The notes beneath the pieces were generated by a model, which worked only from the letters and a program-made list of their open reading frames with translations, made no database searches and was not told the DNA's origin. From Anaerotruncus rubiinfantis (GTDB taxonomy: Bacteria; Bacillota; Clostridia; Oscillospirales; Ruminococcaceae): a stretch of 64,000 bases of DNA. The translations under genes were made by a program, and so were the position numbers. How positions within the stretch are numbered: the stretch's first letter is position 1; each line of letters begins with the position of its first letter. Of this stretch, positions 35,262-43,737 are shown one piece after another. The stretch is from the NCBI RefSeq assembly GCF_900078395.1, contig NZ_FKLA01000009.1:2178084-2242083 (forward strand), given 5' to 3'.

Positions 35262-36238
35262 ACTGGTTTCCTCCTGATGCTGATTTCACCGGAGCGCAGC
35301 GCTTCGGTGGTATTGTCCTCTTTTTGGATCACAAGCCGCGCATCGTCGTCAATCGCAACGGCGCGGGCAATCTCCCGTTTTTCGCCGCGCAGCACTTCGA
35401 CCCGTTCCCCGAGCAGAATGGAACGCGCGCGGTAGGCGGCGAGGAACCGCCGCTGCGGCAGGCCGGGCAACAGTTCTTCCAGCCGGTTCACAATCTCCGC
35501 AGCAAGCTGGCTGCGGGAAACCGGAGCTTCCCCTTTCGGGAAAAGCGAACCGGCGACCGTGCGCAGCTCTTCTGGAAAATCTTCCGGCCGCGTGGTAAAG
35601 TTGATCCCGATGCCAACCACCATATACTCAACCGAGCCGCTCTCAAAATCGGTGGCGGCTTCGGTGAGAATCCCGCAGACCTTCCTGTCCCCCAAATAAA
35701 GGTCGTTGACCCATTTGATCCCCAAATCGATCCCGCAGAGTGCCTGCACCGCTTCGCAGACTGCCACTGCGGCCGCAGCCGTGATCAGTACCGCGTCCAC
35801 CGCCAAAAGCTGCGGACGCAAAAGCGCGCTCAGATAGATGCCTGCGCCGGGCGGAGAGACAAATCCCCGGCCGCGCCGCCCGCGGCCCTCACTTTGCTCC
35901 TCCGCAAGCAGGAGGGCGCCATCCGGCGCGCCCGAAAGCGCCAGTTCCTTCGCGGCCTGATTGGTCGAAGAGACCAGTTTGCGGCAGATGATCTCCCGTC
36001 CGGGCTCACGGCGCAGGAAAAGGCGCACCGCTTCGGCAGAGAGAAGATCGCTCGCGTTTTCGAGCAGGTAGCCTTTTCGGGTGACCGCCGTTATTCGGTA
36101 GCCCTCCTCCCGCAGCTCGCCAATCGCTTTCCAGACTGCGGCGCGGGAGATGCCAAGCTTCCGGGCAAGCGCTTCCCCAGAGATGTAGATGCCCTTTTGG
36201 GATTCGAGTACCGACAGCACTTCACTTTTGGACGACAT
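35258..36238 (-). CDS. birA: bifunctional BirA, biotin-protein ligase and biotin repressor
   Basis: A 326-residue protein. The winged helix (residues about 1-60: GIYISGEALARKLGISRAAVWKAIGELREEGYRI) binds DNA. The ligase domain follows with SSTNQAAKELA, EQSEGRGRRGRGFVSPPGAGIYLSALLRP (biotinyl-AMP loop) and IKWVNDLYLGDRKVCGILTE; the C-terminal domain is SH3-like. With biotin it should repress its own operon through the palindrome overlapping the promoter. Confidence 0.95.
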   Translation of the reverse strand: MSSKSEVLSVLESQKGIYISGEALARKLGISRAAVWKAIGELREEGYRITAVTRKGYLLENASDLLSAEAVRLFLRREPGREIICRKLVSSTNQAAKELALSGAPDGALLLAEEQSEGRGRRGRGFVSPPGAGIYLSALLRPQLLAVDAVLITAAAAVAVCEAVQALCGIDLGIKWVNDLYLGDRKVCGILTEAATDFESGSVEYMVVGIGINFTTRPEDFPEELRTVAGSLFPKGEAPVSRSQLAAEIVNRLEELLPGLPQRRFLAAYRARSILLGERVEVLRGEKREIARAVAIDDDARLVIQKEDNTTEALRSGEISIRRKPV

Positions 36239-36263
36239 TCCCTCACCTGTCCTTTCCGAGGGT

Positions 36264-36292
36264 ATTGTATCATAAAAAAAGGGTATTGTAAA
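36264..36292 (-). promoter_or_regulatory. promoter of birA-bioY
   Basis: Minus strand -35 TTTACA (36292-36287), 17-base spacer, -10 TACAAT (36269-36264). The -35 lies inside the BirA palindrome. Confidence 0.85.
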
Positions 36293-36320
36293 CTATTTTT
36301 TAAAAAATAGTTTACAATAC
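36283..36320. promoter_or_regulatory. BirA operator, perfect 38-bp palindrome
   Basis: GTATTGTAAACTATTTTTT followed by its exact reverse complement. It contains the Firmicutes BirA box TTGTAAAC - 16 bases between TAAAC and GTTTA - GTTTACAA. It overlaps the -35 box of the birA promoter, so binding would block transcription. Confidence 0.93.
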
Positions 36321-36450
36321 TCTTTCCAAGTTCCGCAATCACGCGGCCATGAAGATTGAGTAATCCCCAAAATCCCAGGAAAGCATTATGGCAGACGGCT
36401 TGCGGTTCCTCTAAAGGCACAGAGACGCTTTTAAAAATCCCGCATCTGTG

Positions 36451-37503
36451 TTATTCCACAAAAGCTGTTGTCTGCCGTTCAATAAGATAAGGATCAAAAA
36501 TCGTGCGGATTTTTGACCGGTTCGGTTTATCGCTGCCAATAAAATCGGCAATTAGCGAAACGCCTTGTTCGCCAATAGATTGTTTTGCGGAATGAATGGT
36601 AGTGAGTTCGGGGAAAAAATGCCGGGATATTTCGATGTCGTCATAACCGACGATCTGCACGTCTTTCGGAATGGAGAGACCGTTTTTGAAAATAGCACTA
36701 TATGCGCTTACCGCGGTAGAATCATTTGTCAGGGAGATTCCAAAGGGCCTTCGGGCAGTTTTACAAATTTGATCTGTGATATCATAGACGGAAGAAAAAA
36801 CATCCCCATGATAAAATACTTTGGAGGGATCGAAAGGCACCTGATTTTCCTTTAAGGCTTCCTTGTATGCGGATAAGCGAATGGCGGATTTCATACCGGC
36901 CACCACTTTGTTTGATGCCTCCCCTAATATGAGATAGACCTCTTGGAGCTGGCAAGACAGCAGATGGTTTGTGGCTAAATATTGACCTTTAAAATCATTG
37001 CTCAACACATAATTAAATTCCTTATTTGGAATAGCGTGCGCGGGATAAGAAATACCTTCGAAAAATGGATACCTCGAGAGCAAAACAAGGGGTATTTCCA
37101 AAGGAGCATAATTGTTCAAATCGATCGGAACAGATAAAATGCCGTCCACAGGAACCGAAAGGAACGCGTCCAAGGTGTTTTTCTCTATTTCAGAGTCTTC
37201 GTTTGTGATCGTAATGATCGTGGTAAAACCATAGGAACGCGCCTTTGCTTCAATTCCTTTTAGGATGGAGGCATAATATGCATTCGTAATATCCGGAATG
37301 AGAACCCCCAATAAATTGCTGCGTCCGAGCCGCAATGACCGCGCGGTAAAGTTTGGTCGATACCCTAAGCGGTTTGCATAATCAAGGATGCGATCTTTCG
37401 TTGCCTGCGGAAGTTCGGAACTATTTCCCAATGCTTTGGAAACCGCAGAGACAGAAACTCCTGCCGCCTGCGCAATGTCAATCAGCCGTACTTTTGTAGA
37501 CAT
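36451..37503 (-). CDS. LacI-family transcriptional regulator of the adjacent catabolic genes
   Basis: A 350-residue repressor. The N-terminal helix-turn-helix (VRLIDIAQAAGVSVSAVSKALGNSSELPQATKDRILDYANRLGYRPN) and the periplasmic-binding-protein-like core (NLLGVLIPDITNAYYASILKGIEAKARSYGF; VQIVGYDDIEISRHFFPELTTI) are complete. It is divergent from a seven-gene catabolic cluster whose promoter carries a TACAACGTTGTA palindrome, its probable site. The ligand is unknown. Base composition is more AT-rich than the neighbouring biotin genes. Confidence 0.92.
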   Translation of the reverse strand: MSTKVRLIDIAQAAGVSVSAVSKALGNSSELPQATKDRILDYANRLGYRPNFTARSLRLGRSNLLGVLIPDITNAYYASILKGIEAKARSYGFTTIITITNEDSEIEKNTLDAFLSVPVDGILSVPIDLNNYAPLEIPLVLLSRYPFFEGISYPAHAIPNKEFNYVLSNDFKGQYLATNHLLSCQLQEVYLILGEASNKVVAGMKSAIRLSAYKEALKENQVPFDPSKVFYHGDVFSSVYDITDQICKTARRPFGISLTNDSTAVSAYSAIFKNGLSIPKDVQIVGYDDIEISRHFFPELTTIHSAKQSIGEQGVSLIADFIGSDKPNRSKIRTIFDPYLIERQTTAFVE

Positions 37504-37845
37504 ATCTTAAATGATATTGACGGAGGCTAAATATCGCTCACCTCTTTTTATTAGATAATTAGATCATTTGTGATAAAAGGTTTGAAACAGCAGAATGATG
37601 CCTCCAGACAGCTCTTTACTGATAAAAAGGGCTGCCATCACACTGCTGTATATCTTTGGCATTGTTTGCGGATTTTTAGGCCGTTGTGCCGCGCCACCTT
37701 AAGTATAGTTTCTTTTTTTCGTATAATCAAGCTTTTTTTAAATTTTTTACTAAAACGTAATAGTTGATTATTTACAAAAACAGCCCATAAAACTAGTGTA
37801 ATAAATAGAATAAAGCCGCAATTATAATATAATTCAAAAATATGC

Positions 37846-37874
37846 TTGACATTTTTACTTTTAAAGGGTTTAAT
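37846..37874 (+). promoter_or_regulatory. promoter of the citE/transketolase/TRAP operon
   Basis: TTGACA (37846-37851), 17-base spacer, TTTAAT (37869-37874). The remaining part of the 413-base gap back to the LacI gene is AT-rich and shows no other gene I can support. Confidence 0.82.
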
Positions 37875-37888
37875 AAAATCAAATGAAT

Positions 37889-37900
37889 TACAACGTTGTA
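37889..37900. promoter_or_regulatory. LacI-family operator
   Basis: TACAACGTTGTA, a perfect 12-bp palindrome with the central CG step typical of LacI-family sites, 15-26 bases past the -10 box and before the citE-like gene. Binding here would block elongation. Confidence 0.78.
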
Positions 37901-37916
37901 GTAATGAGGGATATAA

Positions 37917-38774
37917 ATGGAAAACGCTTACCGAAGATCATTATTATATGTTCCAGGAGATAAGCCCCATATGTTGGAAAAAGGAATTTTCAGCGTATGC
38001 GACAGTATGATTATCGACTGGGAAGATGCCGTCACCCTTAGCCAGAAAGAACTTGCGCGTGAAGTGACCGCAAATTTCCTGAATCAAAAAAGTTCGAAAA
38101 AAGAGATTTTTATTCGGATTAATGATCCAGCATCAGCGCAGTATACGGAAGATTTAAAACTTGCAGTTACGCTTCCGATAACTGGGATCGTACTGCCGAA
38201 AGCATGTCCGGAAAGTGTTAAAACAGTAGATCGCGATTTTAAAAAACTGGGAGTCCTCGAGAGCCTCCTCTTAATTCCGCTGATCGAAACCGCGTTCGGA
38301 TTAATTCATCTGGAGGCCACCATCACAGCTTCCGCCCATATCAAAGCCGTTCAGTTTGGCGCCGAGGACTATACGAGAGATCTGGAGATTGCGAGAACGA
38401 AAAGCAGCGAAGAAGTTCTCATGGCCAGGCAAATAATCGGGCTTGTCTGCCGGAGCCAAGAAGTTCAGGCAATCGATACTCCGTATGTTGACTTTAAAGA
38501 TAACGCTGGGCTGGAACAAGATATTTGTGTTGCAAAACAAGCCGGATTTAAGGCAAAAACTGCAATTCATCCCGCGCAGCTGGAGATCATCAACCATAGT
38601 TTCATCCCGTCAGAAGCGGAGGTTGCCTTTGCGCAGCGAGTGGTAGAGATCTCACAGTTGCCCGAAAACAGTCATTTAGGAGCCTTTTCACTCGACGGGA
38701 AGATGGTGGACGCCCCAATAATTGCCCGTGCAAAGCGTGTGTTGGATCGGATACAACAGTACCGGTCTAATTGA
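37917..38774 (+). CDS. CitE-like / HpcH-HpaI family CoA-ester lyase
   Basis: A 285-residue TIM-barrel protein of the citrate lyase beta/malyl-CoA lyase family. RRSLLYVPGDKPHMLEKG, DSMIIDWEDAVTLSQKE, IFIRINDP, IPLIETAFGLI and FGAEDYTRDLEI contain the metal-binding Glu and Asp and the substrate Arg, and KTAIHPAQLEIIN is the C-terminal motif. All expected active-site residues seem present. No citrate lyase alpha or gamma partner is nearby, so it is more likely a free lyase cleaving a 3-hydroxyacyl-CoA, such as malyl- or citramalyl-CoA, into acetyl-CoA and an oxoacid. Exact substrate unknown. Confidence 0.87.
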   Translation: MENAYRRSLLYVPGDKPHMLEKGIFSVCDSMIIDWEDAVTLSQKELAREVTANFLNQKSSKKEIFIRINDPASAQYTEDLKLAVTLPITGIVLPKACPESVKTVDRDFKKLGVLESLLLIPLIETAFGLIHLEATITASAHIKAVQFGAEDYTRDLEIARTKSSEEVLMARQIIGLVCRSQEVQAIDTPYVDFKDNAGLEQDICVAKQAGFKAKTAIHPAQLEIINHSFIPSEAEVAFAQRVVEISQLPENSHLGAFSLDGKMVDAPIIARAKRVLDRIQQYRSN

Positions 38775-38795
38775 TGAAGGGAGAAGAATCAGACC

Positions 38796-39605
38796 ATGAA
38801 TCTGCAGCAAAAAGCAAACGAATTGCGAAAACTTACCTTTGAAACAATTACAAACGCAGGAGGAGGGCATTACGGTGGTTCTCTTTCTGTAATTGAAATT
38901 TTAACGGTTCTCCACTATGACGTGATGTACCGGGCGGATGAGCCGGAAGCCCCGGACCGTGATCGTTTTATCCTCTGCAAAGGACATGCCGGCCCCGCTT
39001 TATATGTTGTGCTGGCGGACAAAGGAATTATTGATAAAAAAAGATTGGCGGAGCTGGATCAGAACGGCGGCAGTTTGCCCAAACATATTGACCGCATGAA
39101 GGTGCGCGGAATCGAGTTTTCCGCCGGTCCGCTCGGACAGGGCCTTTCGGTAGCCTGCGGTATGGCTATCACGTTAAAGGAAAAGTACCCGGATACCTAT
39201 GTTTATGCAGTGCTGGGCGACGGCGAGTGCGACGAGGGACAGGTGTGGGAAGCCGCGATGCTTGCGGCGCAATATCATCTGGATAACCTCATTGCGGTGG
39301 TGGACTATAATAAATGCCAGATCGACGGCCGGGTGTCGGACGTGATCGGTCTGGAACCATTTGCCGATAAATGGCGCGCCTTTGGCTGGCATGTCCTGGA
39401 ATGCGACGGGCACGACACGGCTGACCTGAAAAAAACCTTTGCAAAAGCAAAGCTGCATGAGAAGCAGCCAGTTGTGGTCATTGCCCACACCAAGAAAGGC
39501 AAAGGCGTTTCTTTCATGGAAGATAACTATGTTTGGCACAGTGGAAAAATAACCCCGGAACAGTTTGCTGTCGGAAAACGCGACTTGGAGAGGAGCGTCG
39601 GTTGA
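38796..39605 (+). CDS. transketolase, N-terminal (TPP-binding) subunit
   Basis: A 269-residue half-transketolase. GGGHYGGSLSVIEILTVLHY, CKGHAGPALYVVLADKG, GPLGQGLSVACGMA and the thiamine diphosphate motif GDGECDEGQVWEAAMLAAQYHLDNL are intact. Its partner subunit starts 2 bases after its stop codon. Split transketolases of this kind occur in catabolic clusters as well as in pentose metabolism; in this context it probably cleaves or remodels an imported ketose-like acid. ATG preceded by GAAGGGAGAAG. Confidence 0.92.
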   Translation: MNLQQKANELRKLTFETITNAGGGHYGGSLSVIEILTVLHYDVMYRADEPEAPDRDRFILCKGHAGPALYVVLADKGIIDKKRLAELDQNGGSLPKHIDRMKVRGIEFSAGPLGQGLSVACGMAITLKEKYPDTYVYAVLGDGECDEGQVWEAAMLAAQYHLDNLIAVVDYNKCQIDGRVSDVIGLEPFADKWRAFGWHVLECDGHDTADLKKTFAKAKLHEKQPVVVIAHTKKGKGVSFMEDNYVWHSGKITPEQFAVGKRDLERSVG

Positions 39606-39606
39606 T

Positions 39607-40560
39607 ATGGTAATGAGAGATACGAATCAGATCTATGGCGAAACGTTGGTGGAACTGGGAAAAAACAACAAGAACCTGGTCGTGATCGAAGCGGATTTGA
39701 TGAAAGCTTCGGGCAGCGTGGTATTTAAAGAGGCATATCCAGAGCGCCATTATGATGTAGGAATTGCCGAGCAAAACCTGATCGGCTTTGCGGCAGGAAT
39801 GTCTGCCACCGGTAAAATCCCTTTTGCTTCCACCTTTGCCTGTTTTGCCGCGCAGAGAGGCTGTGATCAGGTCATTAATTCGGTGGCGTATAACAATTTC
39901 AACGTAAAGATCGTAGGAACCTCCGCCGGGTTAACCAGCGAAAAAAACGGCGGTACCCATATCTCGATTTCCGACCTGGCAATTTTCCAGGCTATTCCCC
40001 GTTTCCAAGTGTTCGATCCCGGGGATGCGGAGGAATTTGCACAGATCATCCGCTATGCGGCGGAACATGTGGGGCCAGTTTATATTCGTTCCAATAAGGG
40101 ACAGTATCCTGTCTTTCACAAGGAGGGGTTCCGTTTCGAACCCGGAAAGGCGGAACTTCTGCAGCCGGGAGAAAAGGTCGGCCTGATTACAACGGGAATC
40201 ACTACAGAGGCGGGCATCCAGGCGTGTGAGGCGTTGCGGTCGGAGGGCATACAGGTTTATCATCTGCATATGTCCTCGATCAAGCCGATCGACCGCCAGG
40301 CGGTCCTGGAATGCGCAAAGCATGTGAAAACCATTGTGACGGCGGAAAACCATTCGGTGATCGGTGGCCTGGGAGCGGCAGTCGCAGAGGTTGTGACGAC
40401 GGAGGGAACCCCAGTTTCAATGGCGCGGTTGGGTCTGCAGGACTGTTTTGGAGAGACCGCCACGCTGGATTATCTGATGCATAAACACGGCATTGATGCA
40501 GATGGAATTGCACAGGCAATCAGAAAAAATTATAAAGATGAAGGAGGCGTTAATATTTAA
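39607..40560 (+). CDS. transketolase, C-terminal (pyrimidine/transketolase-C) subunit
   Basis: A 317-residue partner of the preceding gene. EADLMKASGSVVFKEAYPERHYDVGIAEQNLIGFAAGM contains the glutamate that activates thiamine; GGTHISISDLAIFQAIPRFQVFDPGDAEE and the C-terminal domain (LITTGITTEAGIQACEAL, TAENHSVIGGLGAAVAEVV) follow. The ATG at 39607 with a GGAG site is chosen; a TTG-initiated reading 42 bases upstream overlaps the N subunit. After it, 167 bases with a C-rich/G-rich potential hairpin lead to the TRAP genes. Confidence 0.92.
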   Translation: MVMRDTNQIYGETLVELGKNNKNLVVIEADLMKASGSVVFKEAYPERHYDVGIAEQNLIGFAAGMSATGKIPFASTFACFAAQRGCDQVINSVAYNNFNVKIVGTSAGLTSEKNGGTHISISDLAIFQAIPRFQVFDPGDAEEFAQIIRYAAEHVGPVYIRSNKGQYPVFHKEGFRFEPGKAELLQPGEKVGLITTGITTEAGIQACEALRSEGIQVYHLHMSSIKPIDRQAVLECAKHVKTIVTAENHSVIGGLGAAVAEVVTTEGTPVSMARLGLQDCFGETATLDYLMHKHGIDADGIAQAIRKNYKDEGGVNI

Positions 40561-40727
40561 TAACCAAAGTATCCGGATCTGTTCTTTTTTCACCTGATGG
40601 GCATCAGGCCCCCCGGTTTTCCCTGATTTTCAGTGGGGGCGAAACGGCAATAGCTTAGTCACCACACTCTGGATCTCACTGCACAAAATTTTAGTGCGGT
40701 ATTGCCTTAAATGAAACCAAAGGAGAA

Positions 40728-41801
40728 GTGAAAATGAAAAATTTAGTTGCACTCTCGATCTCTGTCGCTATCCTGTTATCTTTGGCCGCCTGTGGCGGAA
40801 ATACCGCTTCCCCCAGCGCTCCTGCAAGCTCTGGGACTGTGTCTAGTGCGAAAAGCGCAGAAGCTGCGGGCAGCGAAAACGATGAAGTCTATGTTTTTAA
40901 TTTTGGCACCAACCAGCCGGCAACCCACATCGTTGCAGAGGCATACCAAGGACTCGTGGATGAATTAAACGAACAAGGCGGAGGCCGAATTAAAGCAACT
41001 GCATATTTCTCTGAACAGCTTGGCAATGAAAAAGAGATGGTGGATATGGTCGCAAACGGAATTAACGATATGGTTGTCGCTCCCGGCCATAGCGCTTTAT
41101 CTACTTACTATCCTTCCCTGCAAATTTTTGACGCGCCGTATGTCTTTGACACACCGAAACAGATGTTGAATTTTGCAAATGGCGATGGGTTGGACCCCAT
41201 GTGGGACGATATGGCGTCAACGACAAAGATTCGCGTTCTGGGGACCTATTATTTCGGCAGCAGGCATCTCACCTGCAATGACATTGACGTAAAGACTCCC
41301 GCAGACTTAAAGGGGATGAAACTGCGCGTGATTGACGCCCCGATTTCCCTGGCAACCGGACGCGCACTGGGCGCCGATCCCACCCCTCTGGCATACAGCG
41401 AACTGTATCTCGCCCTGTCCCAGAAAATTGTTGACGCGCAGGAGAACCCGCTTGCAAATATTCTGTCCGCGAAATTCTACGAAGTCCAAAATGAACTGGT
41501 CCTGACCGGACATGTGCTGGCTCCAGTTGCGTTTGTTATCAACGAAGAAAAGTGGCAGTCGCTTCCCGACGACATCAAAGCGATTGTGCAGACGGCCGTG
41601 GATCATGCGGTTGCAAAAGGCAGCCAATTAATTGAAGAAGCTGAGAAATCCCAGATTTCAGAGCTGGAAGGATATGGAATGAAAGTCCTTCACCCGGATG
41701 TTGAAGCATTCAAAGCAAATGCAAAGAGTGTTATTGATGAATTCTCGTCAAATTGGAATGAAGGCTTGTACGAGAGTGCGATTGCAACTCCAAAAGAATA
41801 A
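40728..41801 (+). CDS. dctP: TRAP transporter substrate-binding lipoprotein DctP
   Basis: A 357-residue extracytoplasmic solute receptor, lipid-anchored through Cys22 (LLSLAACGGN lipobox) in this Gram-positive. After a Ser/Ala linker, VYVFNFGTNQPATHIVAEAYQGLVDELNEQGGGRIKATAYFSEQLG and MKLRVIDAPISLATGRALGADPTPLAYSELYLALSQKIVDAQENPLANI are typical of the DctP family, which binds carboxylates or sulfonates through a conserved arginine (MKLRV). AAAGGAGAAG precedes the start. The partners DctQ and DctM follow. Confidence 0.92.
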   Translation: MKMKNLVALSISVAILLSLAACGGNTASPSAPASSGTVSSAKSAEAAGSENDEVYVFNFGTNQPATHIVAEAYQGLVDELNEQGGGRIKATAYFSEQLGNEKEMVDMVANGINDMVVAPGHSALSTYYPSLQIFDAPYVFDTPKQMLNFANGDGLDPMWDDMASTTKIRVLGTYYFGSRHLTCNDIDVKTPADLKGMKLRVIDAPISLATGRALGADPTPLAYSELYLALSQKIVDAQENPLANILSAKFYEVQNELVLTGHVLAPVAFVINEEKWQSLPDDIKAIVQTAVDHAVAKGSQLIEEAEKSQISELEGYGMKVLHPDVEAFKANAKSVIDEFSSNWNEGLYESAIATPKE

Positions 41802-41808
41802 ACTTGAT

Positions 41809-41841
41809 AAGGGTGTCTGCAGATTTCCTTCAGGCACCCTT
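41809..41841 (+). promoter_or_regulatory. intercistronic hairpin between dctP and dctQ
   Basis: AAGGGTGTCTG pairs with CAGGCACCCTT (one G-T pair) eight bases after the dctP stop. There is no T-run, so it more likely stabilises the upstream message or allows partial termination, giving more binding protein than permease. Confidence 0.6.
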
Positions 41842-41869
41842 TATCTGAAATGGTTTTAAGGAGATCGGA

Positions 41870-42361
41870 ATGAATCAGATAAAAAAATTCTATCACGGCC
41901 TTTTTCGCGTTGAGGAGTGGCTTGGGCGGGCTCTCCTGTTCGCAATGATTTTTGTAGTTGTTATACAGGTTTTTTTCCGGTATATCATGCACAGGCCTTT
42001 GATCTGGACGGAAGAAGCGTCTCGATTTCTCTTTGTTTGGTTGATTATGTTGGAAATGGGACATTGCGTCGCGACCAAAGGGCATGTCAAGGTGGAGTTG
42101 TTTATTGATCTGATGAGTGAAAAATGGAAAAGAAGGTTTACCACTGTTATGAGGGGGTTATCCCTGCTGTTTTTCCTTTATTTGATCCCATATTCATTGC
42201 AAATGGCAATTGCGCAGCATAAAATTCGCTCCACCGCACTGAATATGCCCTACTCCTATATTTACGGTATGGTCACTGTTGGTTCTGTTTTAGTTGTCCT
42301 GCACATCATCGAACTGTTCTTGTTTGACACATTCCGGAAAAAGGAGGATTCGACGCTGTGA
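41870..42361 (+). CDS. dctQ: TRAP transporter small permease DctQ
   Basis: A 163-residue protein with four predicted helices. LLFAMIFVVVIQVFFRYIMHRPLIWTEEASRFLFVWLIMLEMG is the DctQ signature, with the conserved W-T-E-E and the R-x-L-F-V-W segment. Together with DctM it forms the Na+-driven membrane unit. AAGGAG precedes the start. Its stop overlaps the GTG of dctM by 4 bases. Confidence 0.92.
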   Translation: MNQIKKFYHGLFRVEEWLGRALLFAMIFVVVIQVFFRYIMHRPLIWTEEASRFLFVWLIMLEMGHCVATKGHVKVELFIDLMSEKWKRRFTTVMRGLSLLFFLYLIPYSLQMAIAQHKIRSTALNMPYSYIYGMVTVGSVLVVLHIIELFLFDTFRKKEDSTL

Positions 42362-43635
42362 ATATGGGATTCTTTTTCCTGATTTTTATGGTTGTTTTGC
42401 TTTTTGGAGGTTCCGTTGCCTTCTCTATGGTTTTCTGTTCCGCCATCTATATGATCGTAAATGAGCTGCCTTTCATGTTGATGGCACAGCGCATGGTTGC
42501 GGGCGCAAACTCTTTCGTCTTGTTAGCGATCCCATTTTTTATTCTGGCGAGCAATATCATGAACAGCGGCGGTGTAACCGATCGTATTTTTGGATTTGCC
42601 AACCACGCAGTCGGCTGGGTACCGGGTGGACTGGGGCATGCCAATATCCTGGCAAGCGTCATCTTCGCGGGGATGTCCGGTTCTGCGGTTGCGGACGCCG
42701 CCGGTCTTGGCAAAATTGAAATTAAGGCAATGACCGATGCGGGCTATGATAAAAAGTTTGCAACGGCGATTACAGGAAGTTCCGCCATCATCGGACCAAT
42801 CATTCCGCCAAGCATCCCCTGCGTTTTATATGGCGTGGCATCCAGCCAGTCTATTGGAAAACTGTTTGTCGCAGGGGCGATTCCAGGAGTTGTGATGTCG
42901 GTTTGTCTGGGTATTATGGTCTTAATCGAATGTTTTATCCATAAATATCCGCGCGAAAAATGGATGGGCTTCCGCGCACTATTTTCTTCTTTGGGACGGT
43001 CGTTTCTCTCCTTGTTGACACCGGTTATTATTCTGGCGGGCATGATTGCCGGCGTTGTAACGCCAACAGAAGCGGCTGTGCTCGCAATTCTCTACTCCCT
43101 GTTTCTGGCATTTGTTTACCGTCAAATGACCATCTCTGATTTTAAGAATACCTTGACGGAAAGCGTTAATTCCGCGGTTCCTATTATGGCTATTTTATGC
43201 GCAGCCCAGGCTTTTGGATGGATTATGGCAAATGAACAGATTCCGCAGTTAATTCTAACTTGGTTCACAGAGTTTATCCATTCCCGCACTGTTGCGCTAA
43301 TTGTTGTAAACATTTTCCTGCTTCTTGTAGGATGTTTTATGGAATCCGGGGCGGCAACTTTAATCCTTGTACCGGTTCTGTTGCCTATTATGACATCGTT
43401 CGGCATCGATCCCGTTCATTTCGGTATTATTTTTGTACTGAATCTGATGATCGGATTGATTACGCCGCCTGTCGGCCTGGTTCTTTATGTCCTGCAAGGC
43501 ATCACGAATTTAAAATTCAAAGAGATTACATCTGCAATTATGCCCTATTTTATTGCGCTTCTCGTCTCATTGCTGATTGTTACCTTTGTCCCGGGCACTT
43601 GTACCTATCTGCCGGGTTTGATATTTGGAACATAA
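42358..43635 (+). CDS. dctM: TRAP transporter large permease DctM (GTG start)
   Basis: A 425-residue permease with about 12 helices. LLAIPFFILASNIMNSGGVTDRIFGFANHAVGWVPGGLGHANILASVIFAGMSGSAVADAAGLG and ITGSSAIIGPIIPPSIPCVLYG are hallmarks of DctM; NLMIGLITPPVGLVLYVLQGI is the C-terminal repeat. GTG at 42358 is preferred because AAGGAGG lies 10 bases upstream and it overlaps dctQ; an ATG 6 bases later is possible. The transported anion is unknown. Confidence 0.93.
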   Translation: MNMGFFFLIFMVVLLFGGSVAFSMVFCSAIYMIVNELPFMLMAQRMVAGANSFVLLAIPFFILASNIMNSGGVTDRIFGFANHAVGWVPGGLGHANILASVIFAGMSGSAVADAAGLGKIEIKAMTDAGYDKKFATAITGSSAIIGPIIPPSIPCVLYGVASSQSIGKLFVAGAIPGVVMSVCLGIMVLIECFIHKYPREKWMGFRALFSSLGRSFLSLLTPVIILAGMIAGVVTPTEAAVLAILYSLFLAFVYRQMTISDFKNTLTESVNSAVPIMAILCAAQAFGWIMANEQIPQLILTWFTEFIHSRTVALIVVNIFLLLVGCFMESGAATLILVPVLLPIMTSFGIDPVHFGIIFVLNLMIGLITPPVGLVLYVLQGITNLKFKEITSAIMPYFIALLVSLLIVTFVPGTCTYLPGLIFGT

Positions 43636-43737
43636 CACAAAAACGCGCGTCTCATAAATTATTGATTTTTACAGTTCCCTATATAGGCAATCGGCCTGAA
43701 TGTATTTTTAAACAGGAACACAGAAAGAAGGATTTTC

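Noticed and set aside
37570..37767. A 65-codon open frame between lacI and the citE-like gene
   Set aside because: No ribosome binding site, ends in a Lys/Phe/Leu-rich stretch from an AT-rich spacer, and lies upstream of the promoter.
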